Assembly: GCF_000715075.1 (NCBI RefSeq)
Contig: NC_134096.1
Coordinates: 122,952,643 to 123,016,642, forward strand
Direction of reading: 5' to 3'
DNA length: 64,000 nt
DNA from: Nicotiana tabacum
Taxonomy: Eukaryota; Streptophyta; Magnoliopsida; Solanales; Solanaceae
Shown here: positions 24,201 to 33,621 of the stretch, one piece after another
Layout of the letters: every line of letters begins with the position of its first letter
Numbering within the stretch: position 1 is the stretch's first letter
Notes under the pieces: model-generated
Told to the model about the DNA's origin: nothing
Seen by the model: only the letters and a program-made list of their open reading frames with translations
Databases searched by the model: none
Made by a program: the position numbers and the translations under genes

Positions 24201-25181
24201 TTAAGAGGTTGATCCCCACAAAACAATAAGAAGCAAGCGACCAGAAGGCCACAACATTGAAGATTCAAAACGGGTAGACTCACCAGTCGCTGAAAGATTA
24301 GGTCCGAACTTCTTGATAAAGGCCGACCACTCACGAATCCTCACTGTATGAGGCAAGATTTGACTAACCCAATCATGAATATCCACAACCAAAGGAGGGG
24401 GTGAAGTCTCAGCTGAACGAGGAAAAGGCAGAATGTTAGGCTATAATCAAAACGAGCAAAATAAGCGCTTAGTAAAAACAATACTTATGGGCATAATTCC
24501 ATGCCTCAGGAAATCCATTCGCATTTGTCACCACGTCCTCAGTCTTGACGTAGAAGTAGCTGAGCCATAATCGACAATTTGCTTTATCTTCCATTTTCAC
24601 TACCAAGCTCTTACTTCCTCGGTGACGAAGATACAACATTGTCCCGCCATAGAAACTGGGAGCGAAGAGGTGCATCAGGTGGCGAAGAGAGATCCCGCGT
24701 CTGCCAATTCTGTGTACTCTGTTAACATGCGGATGAGTTTGTAGATGTAAGGTGAAAATTGGGCCGGCCAGACACCGTAGTAGTGGCAGAATTCCTCCGC
24801 CAATGGAAGAAGAGGAAATGAGTAGCCCACATAGAACGGATACGCATAGATCGCACAGTATCCGGGCGATGAATCTTCACCACGTCACGACCAGCCGGAA
24901 CCAGATCGACATGGGCCGGAATTTTGAACTTCACCCTGAAATTAGCAAGGAAAACCGCTCCATCACCGATTCCGTGGCCTCAGGGTCGTCCTCGAGCGGT
25001 TTTGAAAAGTCAGATCTAGCTTTCTCGTTACGGAAAATTATTTCCTCCACCATAGGAAAGCTTTCATCCTCCGCAACAATGGCAACCCCATCGTCATAGG
25101 GAGGCATGCGCACTGCCAAAGGAACAGGGTCAGGTACCCCCCCCCCCCCCCCCTCCCAGAACTGGAAAACACGTTAACCAT
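24201..25181 (-). pseudogene. Antisense additional gene of Tat element 1 (transposase_28-like), degenerate
   Basis: On the strand opposite gag-pol, an ATG at 25181-25179 opens a protein that reads, with frameshifts near 25140, 24955 and 24870, through VRMPPYDDGVAIVAEDE, FKIPAHVDLVPAGRDVV, a PAQFSPYIYKLI block and MHLFAPSFYGGTMLYLRHRG to DVVTNANGFPEAWNYA. The text resembles the 'putative gypsy type transposon' (transposase_28) proteins of plant genomes; this is from memory of the family, not a search. An intron-like gap (about 24484 to 24413, branch-like ACTAA, acceptor TTCAG) and a clean donor GTGAGT at 24283-24278 bound an internal exon LVVDIHDWVSQILPHTVRI. No function is known. Confidence 0.7.
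25137..25153. repeat. Poly-C tract, 17 bases
   Basis: A run of 17 C lies near the start of the antisense gene, nine codons after its ATG. At this length the downstream MPPYDD frame is out of register with the ATG. Confidence 0.85.
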
Positions 25182-25369
25182 CTTTGTTTACGAATAAAAG
25201 AGGTACAAACACAGAAGAGTTAAGAATAGCAGGAGCCACCAGAATCAATGAAAGCAAGAATATAGAAGTAAGATCAAAAGAGAAAGGATTCTGAATGAGG
25301 AAGGAAGAAGAAGGTATGAAGGTCCAAATATTTAGATTGCAAAGAGTAAGGCAAAGGATTTTGAATCTC

Positions 25370-25377
25370 TATTTATA
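25370..25377 (-). promoter_or_regulatory. Antisense TATA box in Tat element 1
   Basis: The minus strand reads TATAAATAG about 190 bases upstream of the antisense ATG at 25181, just inside the 3' LTR. Position and orientation fit a private promoter for the antisense gene. Confidence 0.55.
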
Positions 25378-25671
25378 AGAGTTCAGGCATTAATATCGAG
25401 AAAGCAAACCATCGTTACCCAGCTCAGGAGTCGAAGTGGCAGAGGCACGGAAAACGATGCAAGGTATCAAAAAATGCATAATAATGATGTATGATGACAT
25501 GACATCATTCTAAAATGACGTGACCCTGGGTTGCCGCTCACAGAAGGCCACGTTTTCACCCCGTCTGAAACGCTACTACTCAACTTGCTCATCTAAACTT
25601 CTCAACCATAACTAATAGAGTCCGCTCATCGAGGTCACCCATGGTCGACATCAATAAACGGAGGGACTAAC

Positions 25672-26331
25672 CGTATGGGTCAAAATCTTCCCTAATGGAA
25701 TTTAGCACGGAATGGTATTATGGAAAGTAATGCGGCCGAGGTCGACTAGTAGCAAAGACGATACTAACGTCTAATTTTTGTAATAGGATATTTAAGGGAA
25801 TATTTCATTGAATATTCTATGTACTGGTATTTTTAGGGTTGACTGGGGATATGTCCCATATAAATAGAAAGAGAGATAAGGGGAAAAGGGCAGGTAATAT
25901 TTTTTGATAAGAGCACTTTTTGAGAAGAAGACTCTCTCCAGAAAAGATACAAACACTACCTTTCTAATAAGATTCTACCATCCATTATTCCATATTTTTC
26001 ATCAGATCAGAGAATAGTTCTGATATTCTAAGATTTGTATGTCACTCATTACTGTCAGAAAGAGGAATCATCCACCTCATTTAATATTGGGTGAATCATT
26101 CCCTTTATTTACGTTAATGCCATTTATTATTGTTTATTGCTTGATATTCTTCCGTCATTGCTCCTCTTGAAATATTAAATGCATATTGCATTTAATCCCT
26201 CGCCAACATTATCCTGCATTGTGGGTGTTAACTAGTTATAAAATCCAGGGATATTATTGTTAACTAGGTTTAATCCTTCATCCCATAAACTTAATTAGTT
26301 TAACCGATGATTTACACTTTCTGGTCAAACA
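25672..26331 (+). repeat. Tat element 1, 3' LTR
   Basis: 660 bp, clearly the partner of 17915-18575. Its first base is changed (CG instead of TG). TATA box at 25859-25866. Confidence 0.9.
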
Positions 26332-26727
26332 GTTGGCTGGTTCAAAAATTTTGAGGTCCAAAACTTTTTAATACGTAGTAGATTTCATATTTTATTTTCA
26401 GTAAGACAATATTGAAGTATGTAAAAAAAAAAAATACAAAATCTATTAAAGAAAAAATGAAGAATGACTACCTACTTTTTAACAAAAAAATATTTTAGAA
26501 CTTTGAATTAAACTACTCAAATCTTCATATTAGTAAATAAATTATTTTATAACAAGATCTAAGGTAATGTATTACAAAAGCATGGATAACGTCTTGCTAA
26601 CTTAAATTAACCCTTACCAATATAAATAATAATATTACTATATAATATTACAAGACTTATGACTTGTAAGAAAACTACAGTATAAACAACTAGCACGAAA
26701 AAAGCACAACATCCACCTTCATGCTTT

Positions 26728-26785
<58 letters not shown>

Positions 26786-27030
26786 AAAAAAGGTTAATGC
26801 CTTTTATTAATATTTGGCTTTTGGGAACTAATTTCAGTGAGCGCCCTTACAGGTTCCTTGTTATAAAAATGAATATCAATGAATTAATTGTTTATCCTTT
26901 CTCTGATCAACAAATATTGTCCAGTATTTCTCTCAATCTTTCTTAGGATCCGAAAAAGCAGCACATATCGTAAAAATGATTTTTCTTATACCAAGTGAAA
27001 CATCTACCCTTACGTATATTGACCTTGGCA
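26332..27030. other. Non-coding AT-rich stretch with AT microsatellite
   Basis: No gene is supported. Contains the (AT)26 run at 26731-26782. Confidence 0.5.
26731..26782. repeat. (AT)26 microsatellite
   Basis: 52 uninterrupted bases of alternating A and T. Confidence 0.95.
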
Positions 27031-27032
27031 AG

Positions 27033-27125
27033 TTTAATAAACAATTTGTAGTAAACATGTAAATTGCAAAGCATCGATATTCAGACTCTTTCAAAGATGA
27101 AGCCATGGTTTAGAGTCAAGACAAT
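27033..27125 (+). repeat. Direct repeat, left copy
   Basis: Copy of 27282-27365. Both contain AAATTGCAAAGCATC, ACTCTTTCAAAGATGAAGCC and ATGGTTTAGAGTCAAGACAA with a few substitutions. Confidence 0.85.
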
Positions 27126-27281
27126 AATCCCAAATGGAAAGCCAAAAAATAAAATGAAATGAATTACTTCTGCTACTAATTTCTCTTGTTGTTTTTTTGG
27201 TTTCCCACTCGGTGCGGTACCCGTATTGGAGCCCGACTATATCCGAATTCGCGTCGGGTAGGGCCCTATTCGGAGGAAGAA
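27126..27281 (-). mobile_element. SINE 3' part plus shared flank (inverted copy)
   Basis: The reverse complement matches 29690-29848: CCAATACGGGTACCG, AACCAAAAAAACAACAAGAG and TTGGCTTTCCATTTGGGATT. The tRNA-like head is missing. The match extends past the expected SINE end by about 60 bp, so the two copies share flanking sequence as well. Confidence 0.7.
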
Positions 27282-27365
27282 TAATTTATAGTGAACATGC
27301 AAATTGCAAAGCATCAATATTAAGACTCTTTCAAAGATGAAGCCATGGTTTAGAGTCAAGACAAC
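27282..27365 (+). repeat. Direct repeat, right copy
   Basis: Second copy of 27033-27125, separated from it by an inverted SINE-tail segment. It is cut at its right end by the LTR starting at 27366. Confidence 0.85.
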
Positions 27366-29060
27366 TGTTACACCCCATATTTTTGTACGTGAAAGTACGT
27401 CGTAAGTCAATCTAATGCAAGCTCAAAAAGCACAAAATCTTTCTACAAGGATAAGAAAGGTTTACCGAAATTTTAAGTAAGTTAAGATGATTAAGACACT
27501 TATTAATCATGATTTAAATGAGTTTAAAGTCATTATATGACTATATATGATGTTTGATATAAAATATAAAGTTTGAGAAAAATCGGATTTAAGTTGCGAA
27601 AAAATCGAGCTAAGATTTGTCTTGTAATGAACCGTTTTGAGAAATTAAATTCGTAAGATTTATGATGTCATTTTGGGACATATATCATACCAAAATGAAG
27701 GTATTTGAACCTAGTTTCCAACGGTCCAAACCATTCATTCATACGATATCGGAATAGAGAAATATGGATTTTTAAAGTAGGGTCACTAAGTCACGTCGCT
27801 GCACTTCGGAGAAACTAGCAGGTTTATAGGCCAGGTTGCGAGGCAGTTTTCTCTAAATATATTGAGAGTTACAGGGAGATATTTATATTGAATTAAAGCC
27901 CCATGTATCTAGTTTCTAATGCTGTAAATCGTTCATCAATACGACATCGTTGTAAAGAAATATTTACGTTTTCGCGAGATTGCGTAGGAAGCCCCTATGG
28001 GACCCACTTGGTCAGGGCTCGACCTTCACTTATTCTTATCTCATTTTTGGGATGAGCTTTGCTCATTTTTCATCCTCCTTCTAGCCTCACACTCTCCAAA
28101 CTCTCCCAAACAGTTTCCCAAAGGCTCCAAACAAATTTCAAAAAAATACACCATAATCAAACATCAAAGTTAGCTTAAGTGAAGAAGAGAGTCTCTATGG
28201 TATTGTGATGTGATTAAGGGTGCTTGTAAGCTAAGGGAAGCTTTGGTTAGAGATTTTTCAGATTATTTAAGGTATTTATAACACCCTATTTCTTGGGATT
28301 AATCTTATCTATGTATTGCTTAAGTTATCTGGAAAAAGATTACAAGATAACACTTGAAAGGGGAAGAGATGTTGTTATCTTTTGTTGGGTTGTTTTAAGG
28401 CTATATATATATGTTGTTATGGCTGAAAAATAGTGAAAATAACTTTATTATGATATTGTTTCTGTTATTATTTATGTATATATGTTGATCAAGTGAATTG
28501 ATGAAAGAAACATATAAAACTTGAGATTGCAAGTGAAGATTAGCTTAAGTCATTTCTATGGTGTTGTATTGACATTGAGGGATGTTATAAGCTAAATGTA
28601 ACTTGGATTTCAACTTGAAGCTACTGTAGGAGGTATGTATATTGTGTTGTTGTATGTGCTTAAGTTTATCTTGATATTGATTAAGTTAAATGGATGGACT
28701 AGACATGAACTAGTGAATAAAGTTGCTAATTGAGGATAATTGGAGTTGTGAATTATTTTCTTTGTTATAAATATATAGTATAAGGCTGGAATCATTGATG
28801 AATAACTTCATTATCATGTTAATAATACTATTAAATTAAAGTAAGGAGTTTATAAGGGGTGATATGGGGTATACAGATTCCAATTAGAGCTTATCGTTCG
28901 TCGTGAAGTAGTTGTGACTTATTGTTATATGGTGTCTTGTTATTGATAATTATGTATTGCTATGGTCATTGTTGTTGGTATATGGTATTGGAGGAGGCTC
29001 TTGTTACAGGGAATATGCTACCCAAATTTATGTAAACAAGCTATTAGTTTAAGTTGCGGA
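27366..29060 (+). mobile_element. LTR fragment or solo LTR, Ty3-type
   Basis: It begins TGTTACACCCCATATTTTTG, a start typical of solanaceous Ty3 LTRs, directly after the direct repeat. The segment is non-coding, with a C/T-rich region near 28080-28140. The right end is not seen; it fades into AT-rich text around 29060. Confidence 0.55.
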
Positions 29061-29599
29061 CTTAGCCTTTACTCAACACTGATTTTGAATCTCCTTATGC
29101 AATTTAACCAAAATATGTTAATATCTGAAAACAACCCAAAATGATTTTTATATCTAATACAAATATTCTTCAATTAATTTTTCCAAAAAATTAATTTCCA
29201 TATGAATTAAAAAGAACAGATCCAAACATTAGAAATAAAAGAGTTGTTAGCCGTGATGCCCGATGAGCCCTCCCTAGAACTGCAGAACAGAGCTAACAGA
29301 ACCAAAAAAAAAATGAATCAATTAAAAATCAACATGCATGCTAGGAAAAAAAACATGTGACAAGCAAGTGTGAGTATTAACGCATGGAGTTAACATTTAA
29401 CTTAACGGAGATTATGTGAGCTCATTTTTAATAAATTTAAAGAATAAATCTACTCGAAAAAAATATATGGATAATTATTTTAAAATACCCCTAGACATTA
29501 AGATTGTCATTTTATTGTCATTTTCTCCATCTAGTCACCTAGTACAAATTTACTCCTCATTCAACAACGGCAAACAAGAGAAATTACACCATAAAAGAA
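29061..29599. other. AT-rich non-coding stretch
   Basis: Nothing recognisable apart from A-rich runs. Confidence 0.45.
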
Positions 29600-29787
29600 T
29601 GTGATGCAGCGGATGGGGCTGCTCCTCCCTTAACCAGAGGTCTCGAGTTCGAGCCCTGGGTATGAAAAAATCCTTGGCAGAGAGCGCTTCCCCCCGAATG
29701 GGACCCTAGCCGGCGTGAATCCGGATATAGCCGGACTCCAATACGGGTACCGGACAACGGGTGGAAAACCAAAAAAACAACAAGAGA
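29600..29787 (+). mobile_element. tRNA-derived SINE
   Basis: The head has a B-box-like AGTTCGAGCC at 29646-29655 downstream of GATGCAGCGGATGGGGCT, the layout of RNA polymerase III promoters in plant SINEs. The body runs through TTGGCAGAGAGCGCTTCC to a CCAAAAAAACAAC tail. It is too long and unpaired for a working tRNA gene. Confidence 0.7.
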
Positions 29788-29848
29788 AATTAGTAGGAGA
29801 AGTAATTTATTTCATTTTATTTTTTGGCTTTCCATTTGGGATTGTTGT
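29788..29848 (+). repeat. Flank shared with the inverted SINE copy at 27113-27189
   Basis: AGAGAAATTAGTAG to TTTGGGATTGTTGT is nearly identical, in reverse orientation, to the sequence beside the other SINE copy. Confidence 0.75.
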
Positions 29849-30780
29849 TGTCACGACCCAAACCGATGGGCCGTGACGGGCACCCGGTGCCTTACCTAAT
29901 CGAGAACCAACGTAACGTATATTTCTTGTCATACCATCATGGGTAAATGGGCTAGAAGTGACGTCATGAGATAACCAGAATAAAACATAAGGGAATACTA
30001 GACATAGGACGACCCAACATGGAATACAAACTTATACATGTGACATACAGGCCTATAAGGCCGACATGATCATTTGTATACTCAAAACATATGCCAATAA
30101 GGCCATACAAGTATCAATATACATGATATCTGTCTACAAGCCTCTAAAAGTACATAAATTCATAAAGGTCGGGACAACGCCCGCCATACCAATCAACACA
30201 TGTCCAAATTATACTGACCAAATAGGCAACTTCGGAGCAAGTGGAGTACACAAACACCTTCCGCTGAGCTGATAGCCTACTAGGAGAACTCTCAACCTGT
30301 CTATCGGGACCTGCGGGCATGAAACACAACGTCCCCAGGCAAAAGGGACGTTAGTACAAATAAGTACCGAGTATGTAAGGCATGAAAGTAGTATATAAAA
30401 GATATGAAAAAACATGGAGTAAAGAACTCAACCTGTAATTTTAAATAGCTATGTGAATCATGAAAAATTTATAATGTCATGCATGTGCGTATAAATGTCA
30501 TACAATGCATAGGTATATGCATACATAACATCATCAAGCCTCTGAGGGCATCCCATTATATCATCTCATCTACTGTGGGCGAAATCATCAACGTATACCA
30601 GCTGATCAGGTGAAGGTGCGTATATAACACCATAACCTTTCCTCATACCCCATATACATATAATATACGCGTATATAACGCCATATGATCATGGGTCAAT
30701 GTACATGTATTATATTGTTTTCGCACACAATTGTTTTCCTACTTTTAAAATTCTTTTCTATAAGCCACATTTGCATTTCA
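29849..30780 (-). mobile_element. LTR fragment of a Tekay/Del-like element
   Basis: It starts (plus view) TGTCACGACCCAAACCGATG, matching the reversed end of the LTR at 8106. The inner text with GTCCCCAGGCAAAAGGGACG resembles the R region of such LTRs on the minus strand. No primer site adjoins the end, and the other end is lost before the MITE at 30799. Confidence 0.55.
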
Positions 30781-30798
30781 ATATCTTAATATCATGGC

Positions 30799-30967
30799 CA
30801 GGGGCTGAACTAGAATGATAGGAGCGGATTCGGCCGAACCCTGTAACTTTGGTTTGAATTATGTATTTGTCTTAAAAATTTATTGATTATGTACAAATTA
30901 TTAATTTAGAACTCAGTAAAGATTAGAATCTCAAACTCATAAACCTTAATAACTGGCTCTGCCTCTG
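30799..30967. mobile_element. hAT-type MITE with perfect 8-bp target duplication
   Basis: 169 bp, ends CAGGGGCTGAACTAG and (other strand) CAGAGGCAGAGCCAG. It is flanked by ATCATGGC at 30791-30798 and 30968-30975. An 8-bp duplication and CAG...CTG ends are hAT hallmarks. No coding capacity, so it depended on a transposase encoded elsewhere. Confidence 0.93.
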
Positions 30968-30975
30968 ATCATGGC

Positions 30976-31344
30976 CAACAAGAGAGAGGTCTACATGCAA
31001 ATAAAAAACAAAGGCTTTCCACATTCATGTTATGATGCGTTATTAATGTGACAATTACTCTTCAGTATATTAAGTTTTGTCCCATAGGGTTAAATTCCTC
31101 CGGAGAACACAGAACTTCAACATTATAGTACACTCAACTATATCTTTGGTTACTTTTTTCTTACACATCATATAAGATTTATTATTCTATTTTTTCTCTA
31201 ATGATGTCATCTTAAATGAGACATAGCAGTGTGCTAGACGGATATCGGTCACGCGCATTTTAAACCTACAAACTAAATCTTAGATCCTAGGAGGGCGAAG
31301 GCTTTTTGAAAAAGTCTTTTTTGTCTTGTAAATGCATTTTTTTC
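30976..31344. other. Non-coding stretch with dispersed repeat copy B
   Basis: Only the repeat at 31060-31232 is recognised. Confidence 0.5.
31060..31232 (+). repeat. Dispersed repeat, copy B (partner at 10637-10800)
   Basis: Shares the ordered blocks listed for 10637-10800, with about one difference every four to six bases. Confidence 0.7.
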
Positions 31345-31580
31345 TATTTAGAGAGAGGGGGCTTCAAGTTCTTAGGAAGAGCCGTACGAGACAGCTCACG
31401 TACGGTTCGGGAGCCGAGCCCCTGCGCAGGGGCTTAGGTCAACACTTATATAATAGCCAGTCATCAATTGGAAGCGGGCAAGATGGTGATGAATTGCGAT
31501 TGGTCTACTCCAGCTTCAAAGGAGCATCTTTGCATGAATCAATACTAACTCCTGTTAGATTAGTTAGTGTTTGATGGGAG
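31345..31580 (+). other. Probable organelle-derived (mitochondrial) insert, interrupted
   Basis: The group II intron end at 31379-31443 is embedded here, with GC content above the surroundings. The downstream sequence would be the following exon or spacer. It runs to the Tat element 2 insertion point; how far it continues after 41543 is not clear. Confidence 0.45.
31379..31443 (+). ncRNA. Group II intron domain V and VI remnant
   Basis: GAGCCGTAC and GTACGGTTC pair around a GAG/CTC upper stem with a two-base AC bulge and the AGC triad in the first strand, the layout of domain V (here 30 nt, slightly short). A second hairpin AGCCCCTG/CAGGGGCT follows at 31416-31433, as domain VI would, then GGTCAAC, an acceptable intron 3' end. 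Plant group II introns are organellar, so a nuclear copy implies DNA transfer. The host gene of the intron is not identified. Confidence 0.6.
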
Positions 31581-32468
31581 TGTAGACAATAAATTGCATC
31601 GAAAAAATAAAATCAAGACCGAAAATATCGCAACAATCGTAGTATTTTATTTCAAATATTTGAGTGTACAATCTCTATGAATCCTCTGATTTTACTTTTC
31701 CAATAGTAAATAAATTCAAGGGTCTTTGAGCTTGATCTTGAACCTATATTTGTTGTCACGAACGATGATCTTGAATTCAACTAGCACGAACTTTGATTTG
31801 AACTCGTACTCCTTGAATCTTGATTTGTTCTTCGTTCTTGAGCTTGAACTTAATTTGTTCTTCGTTCTTGAGCTTGAACTTGATTTTGTTGAACTTGAAC
31901 TTAATTGCTTGAAGCTTGAAACTTATGGAGGAATTTGCAGCGTTTGATCCACGGGCTCTTTCTTGCTTCTTGTTATAATTTCTGGTGTCTTTTCTGGGTT
32001 ATGAAGACCCCTATTTATAGTTGTGGAAGGGAGGAGTTGTGATAAGAACAAACTCTTTCCAACCAATCAAATTGGAGTGTGACATGGCCGCATTTGATTG
32101 GCCAGAACATGTCACTTGCACACGTGGCGCTGTTTCATTGGCCTTTTAATGTGACTTAGCATGCCTTGTCATTTTGACACGTGGCATGATCCTATTGGAT
32201 CTTCCATTTGAATTGGCGTGCCACGTCATTTCACGTGTGGCACCAAACTGGGCCTCTTTGAAGATGACATCTTAGGCCTAATGAAGTGGGCTCATCACTT
32301 TAGCCCAATGAATTAAGACTTATTTATTTAATCCATATATATTGAATTTATATAATTAATCTAATTATATTAACCAATAATATCTATTTGAACCAATATA
32401 TCTTGAACTATAAAATATAATCCAAATTATTTTACGAATTTAATTTTAATAAAATTTATATGCCTACA
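31581..32468 (-). repeat. Tat element 2, 3' LTR
   Basis: Minus-strand start TGTAGGCATA and end TTGTCTACA. TATA box (minus strand) at about 32011-32020. Confidence 0.93.
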
Positions 32469-32856
32469 AATACCCCTTACTTCAAGACTTGTCAAGGTTT
32501 TTCAATTTTTGAAGACTAGGCTTGAAGTGTTCATGTAATAAATGTCTTCATTTTGCTTTACACTTTTCATTGAAATATCTAATTGATCTTCACATAAAAA
32601 CGTTCAAATTGATAAGAATGGAAAATATAAACATTTGAGAATCTCCATGAAAATTCACGTGAGCCCACTAAGATCTACTTGAATTAGCTTTCTTTGATCA
32701 CCTGAATTGCACGATGCATTTACAAGTCAAGTTTTTTTTTTTTAGGAGACAATGACACAGAGTCCAAGTTGGAAACATATTTTCCAGCCGCCATAGCTTG
32801 TCCTCCTAGTTGAATTAGAATGCCAAATTCTTGTTGGATTCTATCAAACTCTTACT

Positions 32857-32909
32857 AGTCCCACATCGCCATTCATCTTCAAATAGCCGTACCACTGAAT
32901 CTATATAAA
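32857..32909 (+). promoter_or_regulatory. U-snRNA-type promoter: USE plus TATA, antisense to Tat element 2
   Basis: AGTCCCACATCG (32857-32868) matches the plant upstream sequence element RTCCCACATCG exactly, and TATATAAA (32902-32909) follows after 33 bases. This spacing is the one known for polymerase II-type plant snRNA promoters. No known snRNA sequence follows. Confidence 0.6.
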
Positions 32910-33151
32910 CCCCTTATTCTCTCATATAGTTTGAGCATTAATCTTTGGTTCCTGCAAGCTGCTCAGAAAAGCAGTAACGAGAAGGTAAATTTTTTACTTC
33001 TTTTCTTCTGCGTTTTCTTTGCTTGTTCTTTTCTTTTTCTTTTTTTTTCTTTTTTAGTAGGTCAAACGAGAAGGATATGTTCTTGTTTAATGAGATGATT
33101 CATACATGAAGAAGACAATAATAGGATGTGAGGGGATACTCATCCCCGCCC

Positions 33152-33356
33152 AAATATGGGAGAGATTACTCTCAATATGGCTTGACTATCGGAGAGATAA
33201 CTCTCAATGTGACTCGACTATCGGAAAGATTACTCTCAATATGGCTCGACTATCGGAGAGATTACTCTCAAAATGACCCGACTATCGGAGAGATTACTCT
33301 CAATATGGCCCGACTATCAGAGAGATTACTCTCGATGTGGCTCGACTACCGAAGGC
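33152..33356 (+). repeat. 32-bp tandem repeat, about six units
   Basis: Units recur at exactly 32 bp (GACTA at 33184, 33216, 33248, 33280, 33312 and 33344). Each holds a GAGAGATTACTCTC palindrome and ATGGCTCGACTATCG. Plus-strand reading frames through it are open only because of the repeat. Confidence 0.93.
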
Positions 33357-33510
33357 CATTTCATCCATTTAGACCTTTGTGCCCATTCTAATATTCTTGA
33401 TCTGGACTTTGATGACCCTTTTTTTCTCTTTTTGTTTTTATGTCCTAACTTTTGCCTAGGTCGCCTCTTTCGAGGTTTTCAACCTAGCAGACTCTTTTTT
33501 TTTAGTGGTG

Positions 33511-33603
33511 GGCCATACACAGTTTAGGCTCATGCGGGGGGCCATACACAGTTTAGACTCATGCGGGCCAGGAGTGTAGGAACATGCAGTTTAGGCTCAT
33601 GCG
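33511..33603 (+). repeat. Short tandem repeat, 2-3 units of about 29 bp
   Basis: GGCCATACACAGTTTAGGCT with CATGCGG recurs at 33511 and 33540, with a partial third copy at 33583. Confidence 0.8.
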
Positions 33604-33621
33604 TCAAGGAGCGTTGCAACT

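Larger units (their letters stand above)
17915..26331 (+). mobile_element. Tat-lineage Ty3 element 1, full-length but inactive
   Basis: LTRs at 17915-18575 and 25672-26331 flank PBS, gag, PR, RT, RNase H, a second archaeal-type RNase H and INT, then an antisense gene-like unit. The second RNase H is diagnostic of the Tat lineage (Retand/Ogre relatives). Flanks GCTGG (17910-17914) and GTTGG (26332-26336) are a 5-bp duplication with one transition. Dozens of stops and several frameshifts are present. Confidence 0.93.
32469..33621 (-). other. 3' non-coding region of Tat element 2
   Basis: 1.15 kb between pol and the 3' LTR, with a promoter-like block on the plus strand (32857-32909), an intron-like T-rich tract (32985-33057), and two tandem arrays (33152-33356; 33511-33603). 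Confidence 0.7.

Noticed and set aside
29600..29680. A tRNA gene
   Set aside because: Only B-box-like and weak A-box-like words fit; no cloverleaf, and the sequence continues into a SINE body.
31332..31574. 80-codon plus-strand ORF over the group II intron end
   Set aside because: It runs through the hairpins of domain V and VI; structure explains the sequence better than coding.
31716..31947. Leu/Glu-rich repetitive ORF in Tat element 2 LTR (also at 40813-41022)
   Set aside because: Comes from CTTGAACTTGAA-type simple sequence in the LTR, in both LTR copies.
32930..33060. A U4-like snRNA after the USE-TATA promoter
   Set aside because: Apart from a short ATCTTTG match, the sequence does not follow any plant snRNA that I can recognise.
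33152..33356. CRISPR-like array
   Set aside because: Units are contiguous with no unique spacers, and the DNA is plant nuclear; it is a plain tandem repeat.
33128..33527. Repetitive plus-strand proteins in the 32-bp array
   Set aside because: The frames are open because the unit lacks stops; the amino acid pattern only mirrors the DNA repeat.
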